This document shows, in pieces, positions 1 through 7,036 of a DNA stretch of 40,150 nt. A program made the position numbers and the translations under genes. Location: assembly GCA_035550055.1 (NCBI GenBank), contig DASZRO010000071.1:1-40150 (forward strand), read 5' to 3'. Under the pieces are notes generated by a model. The model was not told the origin of the DNA and made no database searches. It saw nothing but the letters and a program-made list of their open reading frames with translations. Source of the DNA: Mycobacteriales bacterium (GTDB lineage Bacteria; Actinomycetota; Actinomycetes; JAFAQI01). Each line of letters opens with the position of its first letter. Position 1 is the first letter of the stretch.

Positions 1-123
1 GTCGCGAGCGGCGATCCGGGCGGCGGCTGGCAAGGCGGAGGAGGAGCGCGGTAGCAGCGCTACCGCCGACGACGACAACGCGGTCCAGCCGTCGATCCGG
101 GCGACGCGCAGCAGGACATGCAT
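1..123 (-). CDS. Probable 5' end of an unidentified gene (partial)
   Basis: On the minus strand an ATG at 121-123 opens a frame of 41 codons that runs off the left edge without a stop. About nine tenths of its codons end in G or C, as in the genuine genes here. The peptide begins MHVLLRVARIDGWTALSSSA and is rich in Ala, Ser and Leu. It would be divergent from the glycosyltransferase at 181. I do not recognise a family from so few residues. It could still be a chance open frame in GC-rich DNA. Confidence 0.4.
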   Translation of the reverse strand, partial: MHVLLRVARIDGWTALSSSAVALLPRSSSALPAAARIAARD

Positions 124-180
124 TGATCAGTGATTCCCTAGTAGGCGGTCACCGGCTGACTCGTGCGCGACGCATAGCAT

Positions 181-1017
181 TTGGTCGGCTGGCGCCCGGA
201 CGCCGGAATCACACCACTACTCGTCGAATGCGGGGCAACGTTGCCGAACGCCAAGCGAAGCGAGTCAGATGCTCCGCTGCGACGGCTGACGATCGTCCTT
301 CCCGCGCTCAACGAGGAAGCCAACATCGAAGCCGCCGTGCAGCGCGCGACCGAGGTCGCGTCACGGCACTGTGACGACCACGAGGTGATCGTGGTCGACG
401 ACGGGTCGACCGACAGCACCGCTGCGCTCGTCGAGCGCATGGCGGCCACCGACCCCCGGATCCGGCTCATCAAGCACGAGGTAAACCAGGGCTACGGCGG
501 GGCGCTCAAGAGCGGCTTTCTCGCCGCCAGCATGGACCTCGTCTTCTTCACCGACTCCGACAACCAGTTCGATCTCGACGAGCTGGCCGTGTTCATCGAC
601 CTGATTCAAAGCGTCGACGTCGTGGCCGGCTACCGCATCAAGCGCCGGGATCCGTTCTTCCGCCGGCTCAACGCCCGGGCCTGGAACTACCTGGTGCGCG
701 CCCTGTTCTACGTACCGGTGCGGGACATCGACTGCGCGTTCAAGCTCTTCCGCCGGGAGGTGTTCACCGGCCTCGAGCTCAACAGCGTCGGCGCGATGGT
801 CAACACCGAGCTGATGGTCAAGCTCGGCCGCTCCGGCTATCGAGTGGTCGAAGTGGGGGTCCAGCACTTCCCGCGCACCGCGGGAAAGCCGCAGGGAGCC
901 GACATCAAGGTGATCTTCCGGGCGTTCAGCGAGCTTCGGCGGATGCACAACTACCTGTCGACGATGGAGCTGTCGCACCTTCCGGCTGCCGGCCGGGTCG
1001 GCCAGACGTCCAGGTGA
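181..1017 (+). CDS. Family 2 glycosyltransferase, dolichol-phosphate-mannose synthase-like
   Basis: A 278-residue GT-A fold protein expected to move a sugar from a nucleotide donor to a polyprenyl-phosphate or glycan acceptor at the inner face of the membrane. The domain begins at residue 36 (LTIVLPALNEE). The nucleotide-binding VVDDGSTDST is at 71-80 and the metal-binding DSDNQF at 125-130. RDIDCAFKLFRR at 181-192 is typical of DPM1/GtrB-like enzymes. No C-terminal membrane helices are seen, so it resembles the soluble DPM1 type. The start is uncertain: TTG at 181 follows an in-frame stop directly, while TTG at 241, with a GGGG five bases upstream, keeps the whole domain. It overlaps the next gene by 4 bases, so translation is probably coupled. 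Confidence 0.85.
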   Translation: MVGWRPDAGITPLLVECGATLPNAKRSESDAPLRRLTIVLPALNEEANIEAAVQRATEVASRHCDDHEVIVVDDGSTDSTAALVERMAATDPRIRLIKHEVNQGYGGALKSGFLAASMDLVFFTDSDNQFDLDELAVFIDLIQSVDVVAGYRIKRRDPFFRRLNARAWNYLVRALFYVPVRDIDCAFKLFRREVFTGLELNSVGAMVNTELMVKLGRSGYRVVEVGVQHFPRTAGKPQGADIKVIFRAFSELRRMHNYLSTMELSHLPAAGRVGQTSR

Positions 1018-2318
1018 CGCCCGTCGTCATCGTCGGCGGCGGCATCGCCGGCGCCGCCGCAGCACTTCGGCTTTCCGACGCCGGCCGCGAGGTCGTGCTG
1101 TTCGAGGCGGGCGAACGACTCGGCGGGCTCGTCGTCTCCTTCGAGATCGGCGGCACTCCGCTGGAGTGCTTCTACCACCACATCTTCCCGCACGAGTCCC
1201 ACATCCGTGCGCTGATCGACGAGCTCGGCCTCGGCGCGAAGCTCGAGTGGCTGCCCAGCTCCATGGGCGTGCTGACCGGAGGCAAGCTCTGGCCGTTCAC
1301 CACCCCTCTCGACATCCTCCGGTTCGGGCCGATGACCTTCCCGGAACGACTGCGGATGGGCATCGGTGGCCTGCGGCTGCAGCGCTGGAAGGACTGGCAG
1401 AGCCTCGACACGGTTCCGGCGCGGCAGTGGCTCACCCGGGCCACCGGCCCGGCCGCGGTGCGCGAGCTCTGGGACCCCCTGCTGCGCGCGAAGTTCGGCG
1501 CCGCCGCGCCGGAGGTGCCGGCCGCCTGGATGTGGGGTCGCTTCGAGCAGCGACGCGGCGCCCGCAAAGGCAGCGGCGAGAAGCTCGGCTACCTGCGCGG
1601 CGGGTTCCGCCAGCTCTTCGACGCGCTCGCGGTGCGCCTCGAGGCGCAGGGCGTGCAGATCCGTACGGCGAGCCGGGTCGCCTCGATCGAGACCGCCGGC
1701 GGGCGGGTGAGTGGCGTCGTCGGTGACGGCGGTGACGTGGAGACCGACACCGTCCTCTACACCGGTGCGCTTCCGGGGATCTCCCGGCTGGTGCCGGCCG
1801 AACACGCCGACCCGAAATGGGCCGAGGCCGAAGGCATGGGGGTCGTGTGCTCCGTCATCGAGACCGCCCGGCCGATCAGCGACACCTACTGGACCAACGT
1901 CTGCGACCCGGCGCTGGGCATCGGCGCGATCATCGAGCACACCAACCTGGTGCCCGCCTCGGACTACGGCGGCCGCCACGTCACCTACTTGGGCCGCTAC
2001 TTCACCGCCACGGAACGAGACATCGCCGCCACTGACGCCGCGGCGCTGACCGACCAGTGGCTGGACAACCTCGAAGCGGCGCACCCCGGGTTCGACCGCT
2101 CGATCGTCACCGCCGTCCACCCGTTCAAGACGCCGTACGCCGCACCCCTGGTCACCCTGGGCTACAGCCGGCGGATCCCGGCGCTGCGAGCTCCGCTCGC
2201 CGGGCTCTACGTCGCCACCACCGCGCAGATCTACCCCGCCGACCGCGGCATGAGCGAGGGCATCCGGCTCGGTGGTGACGCCGCCACGGCGATCCTCGGC
2301 GACACGGGCAGGCCATGA
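1014..2318 (+). CDS. FAD-dependent oxidoreductase (amine oxidase / protoporphyrinogen oxidase-like)
   Basis: A 434-residue flavoprotein. The N-terminal dinucleotide-binding motif VIVGGGIAGAAA is at 5-16, followed by the ribose-binding acidic segment FEAGERLGG at 30-38. The C-terminal FAD-closing segment reads GLYVATTAQIYPADRGMSEG around 390-410. Proteins of this type are common in actinobacterial polysaccharide and cell-wall loci beside a GT2 and a methyltransferase, but their substrate is mostly unknown. The GTG start at 1014 overlaps the upstream stop (GTGA) and the gene overlaps the following methyltransferase by 4 bases, so the three genes form one operon. A sugar-ring or polyprenol redox step is possible, but that is inference. 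Confidence 0.8.
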   Translation: MTPVVIVGGGIAGAAAALRLSDAGREVVLFEAGERLGGLVVSFEIGGTPLECFYHHIFPHESHIRALIDELGLGAKLEWLPSSMGVLTGGKLWPFTTPLDILRFGPMTFPERLRMGIGGLRLQRWKDWQSLDTVPARQWLTRATGPAAVRELWDPLLRAKFGAAAPEVPAAWMWGRFEQRRGARKGSGEKLGYLRGGFRQLFDALAVRLEAQGVQIRTASRVASIETAGGRVSGVVGDGGDVETDTVLYTGALPGISRLVPAEHADPKWAEAEGMGVVCSVIETARPISDTYWTNVCDPALGIGAIIEHTNLVPASDYGGRHVTYLGRYFTATERDIAATDAAALTDQWLDNLEAAHPGFDRSIVTAVHPFKTPYAAPLVTLGYSRRIPALRAPLAGLYVATTAQIYPADRGMSEGIRLGGDAATAILGDTGRP

Positions 2319-3220
2319 CCGGCTGGGTGTGCCCGGTCTGCGGCAGCCGCCGCTCCCGGACGCTCTGGCGCGTCGGCGGCGACGCAACCGAGAACGGCGT
2401 CGACCCGCACCTGTTCCGGCCGAGTGCGGATCGCTACGGCGAGACGGTCGGCACGGTCCTTCGCTGTCTGGACTGCGGGCACGCCTCGCTCGCCGAGACG
2501 CCGAGCGATGAGGTCCTCGCCGCTGCCTACGGTGACGCCGCCGACCCGGTCTCCCTCGACGAGGAAGCCGGCCAGCTCGAGACCGCCAGGCGTTCGCTGA
2601 CCCGCATCGAGGCGGTGGTCGCCGCGGGACCCCTCGTCGACATCGGCTGCTGGACCGGCTCGTTCGTCGCGGCGGCCGGGCAGCGGGGCTGGCAGGCCAG
2701 CGGCATCGAGCCGTCCACCTGGGCGGTCGCCCGGGCGCAGGAGCGCGGACTCGACGTCCGGCTCGGCGATCTGGACAGCTCCGGCGTCGAGCCCGGGTCG
2801 ATGCGCTGCGTCGTGATGTGCGACGTCATCGAGCACCTTCTCGACGTGTCGCACGCCGTCGCAGTCGTCGCCGAGATGCTCGAGCCCGGCGGAGCTCTCT
2901 ACCTGACGACCCCCGACGCCGGCGGCGGCTGCGCCCGGCTGATGCGCAGCCGGTGGTGGTCGATCCTGCCCATGCACGTGCAGTACTTCACCGCCGGCTC
3001 GATGCGTCGGCTGCTCGAACGCCACGGACTGACCGTCGTGGACCAAGCCAGCCACCCCAAAGTGTTCACCGCGGCGTACTACGCCGAGCGGCTCGGTGGC
3101 TACTCGCCGTCACTTGCGCGTGCTGGCGTCGGACTGACCCGCCGGCTCGGCGTGGCCGACCGCCTGGTTGCGCCCGACTTCCGCGATCGCATGCAGGTCG
3201 TCGCGGTCAAGAGCCGATAG
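2315..3220 (+). CDS. Class I SAM-dependent methyltransferase with N-terminal zinc ribbon
   Basis: A 301-residue protein. Two cysteine pairs (C6/C9 in CPVCG and C51/C54 in CLDCG) form a probable zinc ribbon, as found in many sugar methyltransferases of polysaccharide clusters. The SAM-binding motif I VDIGCWTGSF is at about 108-117, and CDVIEHLLDV around 168-177 is the post-motif of the Methyltransf_23 type. The C-terminal part, with MHVQYFTAGSMRRLLE, matches the usual end of this class. It overlaps the flavoprotein gene by 4 bases and ends the first operon. It probably O- or C-methylates a sugar of the polymer; the acceptor cannot be read from sequence. Confidence 0.85.
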   Translation: MTGWVCPVCGSRRSRTLWRVGGDATENGVDPHLFRPSADRYGETVGTVLRCLDCGHASLAETPSDEVLAAAYGDAADPVSLDEEAGQLETARRSLTRIEAVVAAGPLVDIGCWTGSFVAAAGQRGWQASGIEPSTWAVARAQERGLDVRLGDLDSSGVEPGSMRCVVMCDVIEHLLDVSHAVAVVAEMLEPGGALYLTTPDAGGGCARLMRSRWWSILPMHVQYFTAGSMRRLLERHGLTVVDQASHPKVFTAAYYAERLGGYSPSLARAGVGLTRRLGVADRLVAPDFRDRMQVVAVKSR

Positions 3221-3280
3221 CCGGTAGCCCCCCGTCTATCGTGGGTGGTCAAGGGGGTCGTCTGCGAGGTGCGTATCAAA

Positions 3281-3285
3281 GGGAG
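3281..3285 (+). promoter_or_regulatory. Ribosome binding site deciding the start at 3290
   Basis: GGGAG lies four bases ahead of GTG at 3290. The more upstream in-frame GTG at 3245 has no purine-rich sequence in front of it, so 3290 is preferred. Confidence 0.55.
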
Positions 3286-3289
3286 ACGC

Positions 3290-3805
3290 GTGGCGAAGCA
3301 CCGAAACGCCGACTGGCAAATCGACCTTCGGCCAGTCACCCTTGCCCCGAAGTCCGAATCGCCGCGACGTGCCGGCGAGAACGGCCAGGCGCCGCACGCT
3401 GACCACGCCACGTCAACCGACGCCGCGCTGCTCAACACCCTCACCGCGGTCACCGCGGCCGTGACCGAGCTCAGCCGCGCCGTCGAGGTCATGGGCAAGC
3501 GCCTCGACGGCCTGGAAAGCGCAACGGCTGCGCAAGCGGCGACCACCCAGGCACTGGCCGGCCAGCTGCTCACCCAAGCGGCGGCGGCCGCGAGCAGTGC
3601 CGCGGCGCCGGCCACCGCGCCACCATCCGCCGCGCCGACCGCGGCGCCACCGGCCGACAAACCCGCCCGCCCGGTACGCCCGACCACTCGCGCGCTGCGC
3701 GGGTCGACCACCGCGCCGCTGGAACGCCGCACCCGTCGGGCCGCACCGCCAGCAGAGGCCACGCCGGCCTCGGACGAGACGCCGGAACCCAGCCCCGGCG
3801 CGTGA
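3290..3805 (+). CDS. Ala/Pro-rich coiled-coil protein of unknown function
   Basis: A 171-residue protein with no family I recognise. It has three zones. Residues 1-43 are basic and polar (MAKHRNADWQIDLRPVTLAP). Residues about 44-100 form an Ala/Leu heptad-like helix with TELSRAVEVMGKRLDGLESA, likely a coiled coil. Residues 101-171 are a low-complexity Ala, Pro, Thr and Arg tail, probably disordered. There is no signal peptide or membrane segment. It overlaps the downstream GT4 gene by 4 bases (GTGA), so the two are co-translated. A scaffold or oligomerisation partner for the glycosyltransferase is possible but speculative. The start was set by the GGGAG at 3281; GTG at 3245 would add 15 residues. 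Confidence 0.65.
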   Translation: MAKHRNADWQIDLRPVTLAPKSESPRRAGENGQAPHADHATSTDAALLNTLTAVTAAVTELSRAVEVMGKRLDGLESATAAQAATTQALAGQLLTQAAAAASSAAAPATAPPSAAPTAAPPADKPARPVRPTTRALRGSTTAPLERRTRRAAPPAEATPASDETPEPSPGA

Positions 3806-4992
3806 CCAACCGCCGGCCGCAAGTTCTCTGGATCACCCCGCAGCCGCCCGACCTGATCTCCGGGGGCGGATCGATCCGCCAGGCGCACTTCCTGACCGCG
3901 CTGACCCGCCACGCCGACGTCGACCTGCTGGTCGGCGGTTCGCAGCCGCTGACCGACGACACGCTGCGTGACGCCTGCCGGTCGGTGACCGAGCACATCG
4001 TCCCGCCCGACTTCGGCGGCGGCCCGATCGGCTCCCGGATCGGGCATCTTCGCTCCGCCCTCGGCCCGGAGGGGCCTCGCGAGGTCTTCGTCGACCGCAA
4101 GGCCGCCCAGCGCCTCGCCGCCGACCTCGCCGAACGCGACGCGGCCCAGACCTACGACGCCGTGGTCGTGCAGCACGCCGCGTTCTGCCGGCTCCTGCCG
4201 GCGCGCCGGCGCGGCCGATGGATCTGCGAGCTCGACCGGCTCGCGTCGATCGACATGCGCCAGCTCCGCGAGATCACGACGACACCGCACACCCGGTGGC
4301 TGCACGCGCGGGAGGAGCAGGCGGCCCGCCGCCTCGAGCGCTGGATCGTCGCCAGCTACGACGCCGTGATCGGGGTGTCGGAGGAGGACCTCGCTGAGCT
4401 GCCCGGTCACCAGATCGTCATCCCGAACGGAGTGGACACCACCGCCTTCGCACCGTCTCCGCTTCCGGGCGCGCCTCGCGTCGTCATGACCGGCTACCTC
4501 GGCACCCTCCCCAACATCACCGGCGCGGTCTGGCTGTGCCGCGAGATCCTGCCGGCGATCCGGCGGGAGGTTCCTGACGTCTGCGTCGACCTGGTCGGCG
4601 GGGCTCCGTCCGCCGAGGTCCGCGCGCTGGGAGACCTGCCGGGCGTCACCGTCCACGCCGACGTCCCGGAGATCGCGCCGTACCTTCGGGCGGCTCGGGT
4701 CGCGGTCGTCCCACTGGTCATGGGCAGCGGGACCCGGCTGAAGGCGCTCGAGGCGTTCGCGGCCGGCCGACCGGTGGTGGGGACGAGCATCGGCCTGATC
4801 GGGCTGGGCGTCGTCAACGGCGTGAGCGCGATCGTCGCCGACGAGCCCGCCGACTTCGCCTCCGGTGTCGTGGCGTTGCTGCGTGACGCGCAACGCAGCG
4901 AAACGCTCGTCGCCAATGCGGCACAGATCGCCGCGGCCCACGACTGGAACGCCTTGGCCGACCGCTACGTCGACGCCGTGCTCGGCGGCTGA
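3802..4992 (+). CDS. Family 4 glycosyltransferase (GT-B fold)
   Basis: A 396-residue retaining-type GT. The N-terminal domain starts VLWITPQPPD and carries the glycine-rich loop SGGGSIRQAHFL. The C-terminal donor-binding domain begins near residue 230 (TGYLGTLPNITGAVWL). It includes VPLVMGSGTRLKALEAFAAG around 300-320, where the Glu of ALEAFAAG is the conserved nucleotide-sugar contact of this family. It uses a GTG start within the stop of the coiled-coil gene. Its 3' end overlaps the 3' end of the opposite-strand GT2 by 28 bases (4965-4992). The sugar and linkage are unknown. Confidence 0.85.
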   Translation: MTNRRPQVLWITPQPPDLISGGGSIRQAHFLTALTRHADVDLLVGGSQPLTDDTLRDACRSVTEHIVPPDFGGGPIGSRIGHLRSALGPEGPREVFVDRKAAQRLAADLAERDAAQTYDAVVVQHAAFCRLLPARRRGRWICELDRLASIDMRQLREITTTPHTRWLHAREEQAARRLERWIVASYDAVIGVSEEDLAELPGHQIVIPNGVDTTAFAPSPLPGAPRVVMTGYLGTLPNITGAVWLCREILPAIRREVPDVCVDLVGGAPSAEVRALGDLPGVTVHADVPEIAPYLRAARVAVVPLVMGSGTRLKALEAFAAGRPVVGTSIGLIGLGVVNGVSAIVADEPADFASGVVALLRDAQRSETLVANAAQIAAAHDWNALADRYVDAVLGG

Positions 4993-5882
4993 GCCACGTC
5001 GGTCCCGGTGCGTCGCCATTCGTGCCACGCCCGGTAGTAGGACCGGTGGTAGGCCGCCAGCCGGGCCACCTCGAGCACCCGAACCCGCCGGCTCCCGCGC
5101 GGCCGGAACACCACTGCTGCCGCCCCACGACCGATCGCCCCGACCTGCGCCTTGGGCGACGCCGGCGGCTCGGGGGCCCCGCGCTGCGGGTGGCGCAGCG
5201 CCAGCTCCAGGTGCCCGAACGCGAAGCGGTGCCACTGCCGCACGACGTCGCGCCACGCGTCGCGCGGCGTCATCTGCATCGTGGCGCCGTACGCCGGCGC
5301 GAGGCGGCCGATGCCCTGCTCCTGGATCCGCCAGCACAGATCGATGTCACCGCCGCTGCGGATCGGGGCGAAGCCGTCGACCGCCTCGAGCGCGCTGCGG
5401 CGCACCGCCATCGCCGCCGTCGTAGCGGCCGGCAGGTAGTACGGATCCTCGAAGTGCACCGCCAGCCGCATCGCCTGTTGGCCGGCCGCCCACTTCATCG
5501 CGGTGGTCGGCCCGGTGACCGTCACGACGTCCCCGCCGACGATCGCCACCTCGGGGTCTGCGAACGGCTCGACCATCGCGGCGAGCCAGCCGGCGTCCGG
5601 TCGGCAGCGCATGTCGGTGAACACCAAGAGCTCGGCGTCGACGGCACGCCATCCGGTGTTGCGCGCGACGTAAGGACCAGCCGGCGTCGTCAGCGAGATC
5701 ACCGTTGCGCCGGCCGAGCGCGCCACCTCCGCGGTGGCATCCGTCGACGCGTCGTCGACGACGACGACCTCAGCACCGAGCGGCTCGGCTTGCTCGACGA
5801 CGCCGGCGAGGCACTCGGCGAGCAGACCGGCGCCGTCGCGCACCGGGATCACGATCGCAACGCTCACCGGGCATCCCGGCAC
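4965..5882 (-). CDS. Family 2 glycosyltransferase
   Basis: A 305-residue GT-A protein. VAIVIPVRDGAG at about 8-19 opens the domain and VVVVDDASTDAT at 39-50 binds the nucleotide. The usual acidic metal motif is FTDMRCRPD at 88-96, with Met where a second acidic or small residue is normal. GGDIDLCWRIQEQG near 180 is the acceptor/catalytic-base region, normally GEDxDL. The C-terminal region is basic (FRPRGSRRVRVLE). The GTG start at 5882 is supported by GGAGG seven bases upstream. It is a single-gene unit, divergent from the GT4 at 5929 and convergent with the GT4 ending at 4992. The acceptor is unknown. Confidence 0.83.
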   Translation of the reverse strand: MPGCPVSVAIVIPVRDGAGLLAECLAGVVEQAEPLGAEVVVVDDASTDATAEVARSAGATVISLTTPAGPYVARNTGWRAVDAELLVFTDMRCRPDAGWLAAMVEPFADPEVAIVGGDVVTVTGPTTAMKWAAGQQAMRLAVHFEDPYYLPAATTAAMAVRRSALEAVDGFAPIRSGGDIDLCWRIQEQGIGRLAPAYGATMQMTPRDAWRDVVRQWHRFAFGHLELALRHPQRGAPEPPASPKAQVGAIGRGAAAVVFRPRGSRRVRVLEVARLAAYHRSYYRAWHEWRRTGTDVAQPPSTAST

Positions 5883-5889
5883 GTGCCGA

Positions 5890-5894
5890 CCTCC
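5890..5894 (-). promoter_or_regulatory. Strong ribosome binding site for the GT2 starting at 5882
   Basis: On the minus strand GGAGG stands seven bases before GTG at 5882. This is one of the few clear Shine-Dalgarno sequences in the window and fixes this start over the internal GTG six codons later. It also shows this unit has a leadered message, unlike most heads here. Confidence 0.65.
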
Positions 5895-5916
5895 GGGCGC
5901 AGCGAAGACCCCGTGA

Positions 5917-5922
5917 CACGAT
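5917..5922 (+). promoter_or_regulatory. Candidate -10 box of the GT4 at 5929 (leaderless)
   Basis: CACGAT stands six bases before GTG at 5929, the same spacing as the clear TANNNT boxes elsewhere in the window. The sequence GATGACGCC ahead of the start resembles GGTGACGCC ahead of the start at 32897. The first T is replaced by C, so this is weaker than the others. Confidence 0.3.
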
Positions 5923-5928
5923 GACGCC

Positions 5929-7005
5929 GTGGTAGCTCTCGGAATCGACGGCTACTCATTGAGCGAGGGGTCCGAGGTGCGCGGGATCGGCACCTTCCTG
6001 CGACATCTGATCGCGGGGCTGGCCGGCCACCAGGACTTCGACGTCAGCGTGTTCGCGACGAAAGACGTGGAGCTTCCCGCCGGCGCGAAACGCGTGGTCA
6101 TGGGGCCGCCTGGACATCATCGGATCCGCAGCCTCCGACACGACGCACGATTGCCCACGCTCATCCGGCGCAGCCGCTGCGAAGTGTTCCACAGTCCGGC
6201 GCTCTCCCCGCCGCCGCGAAGCCCGGTTCCCTGGGCGCAGACGCTGCACGACCTGACCCCGCTGGTGTTCGACGACCCCCGCCTGGCCGGGGAGCGCAAG
6301 CGGTGGCTGCGACTGGCCTCCCGGGTGAGAGCCGCCGACGCGGTGATCTGCGTCTCGCACTCCTCCGCCCGGCAGGGAATCGAGCTGCTCGGCCTCGATC
6401 CCCGGCGGGTGCGCGTCATCCCGCACGGCGTCAGCACGGCGTTCTCACCGGGCCGGCCGGCCAGGCCACCCGAGACGCCGTACCTGCTGATGGTCGCGAC
6501 GTGGGGACCACACAAGGGGTTCCGCGAAGCGATCGCGGCGCTCGACGCCGTCGCCGCCGACGGCCTGCCGCACCGCCTGCTGATCGCCGGAGCGCAGACC
6601 GACCAGACCCGGCAGCGCATCGCCGAGAACGTCCGCTCCTCGCGGTTTCCGGAGCGGGTAGTGGTGCTGGACCACCTGCCGGACCTCGTCGACGTCTATC
6701 GCGGCGCGGACCTGGTCCTGGTCCCGAGCCACGCGGAGGGATTCGGCCTGCCGGCCTTGGAGGCGATGGCGTGCGGTGTGCCCGTGCTCGCCGCCGACGC
6801 CACCTCCCTGCCCGAGGTGGTCGGCGATGCCGGGGTCCTCGTGCCGGTCGGTGACGCGGCAATGTGGGGTGACGCCGCCGTGCGGCTGCTCGGCGACGCG
6901 CCGCGCCGCGCCGAGCTCGGCCGGCGCGGGGCGGCACGTGCGGCCGACTTCACATGGGAACGCGCGGTTGCGGCGTACGCCGAGGTGCTCGCCGCGCTGC
7001 GTTGA
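5929..7005 (+). CDS. Family 4 glycosyltransferase, mannosyltransferase-like
   Basis: A 358-residue GT-B protein. LGIDGYSLSEGSEVRGIGTF near the N-terminus matches the GT4 subgroup in which a glycine-rich loop follows a GIDG/ALDA start. HDLTPLVF lies near 107. The donor-binding signature EGFGLPALEAMACG begins at residue 270, with the two conserved Glu residues spaced as in EX7E enzymes. The GTG start at 5929 follows a possible -10 box by six bases. It is a single-gene unit divergent from the GT2 at 4965-5882. A hairpin just beyond its stop may end transcription. Mannose or rhamnose donors are typical of the subgroup; the actual sugar is unknown. Confidence 0.85.
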   Translation: MVALGIDGYSLSEGSEVRGIGTFLRHLIAGLAGHQDFDVSVFATKDVELPAGAKRVVMGPPGHHRIRSLRHDARLPTLIRRSRCEVFHSPALSPPPRSPVPWAQTLHDLTPLVFDDPRLAGERKRWLRLASRVRAADAVICVSHSSARQGIELLGLDPRRVRVIPHGVSTAFSPGRPARPPETPYLLMVATWGPHKGFREAIAALDAVAADGLPHRLLIAGAQTDQTRQRIAENVRSSRFPERVVVLDHLPDLVDVYRGADLVLVPSHAEGFGLPALEAMACGVPVLAADATSLPEVVGDAGVLVPVGDAAMWGDAAVRLLGDAPRRAELGRRGAARAADFTWERAVAAYAEVLAALR

Positions 7006-7015
7006 TTCACCGAGT

Positions 7016-7036
7016 CGCTGACTCACCAAGTCAGCG
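7016..7036. terminator. Hairpin between convergent genes, candidate bidirectional terminator
   Basis: CGCTGACT at 7016-7023 and AGTCAGCG at 7029-7036 form a perfect 8-bp stem with a 5-base loop (CACCA). It sits 10 bases after the stop of the GT4 and covers the stop codon of the minus-strand polymerase gene. No T-tract follows on either strand. Being symmetric it could serve both genes. A folding-energy calculation and 3'-end mapping would decide. Confidence 0.45.

Noticed and set aside
951-2387. Minus-strand open frame of about 478 codons opposite the flavoprotein
   Set aside because: It is Arg/Gly-rich with no motif; the plus strand has a clear FAD-binding protein in an overlapping operon.
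3100-5337. Minus-strand open frame of about 745 codons
   Set aside because: It is antisense to the coiled-coil and GT4 genes, has Arg/Gly/Ala-biased content and no motif.
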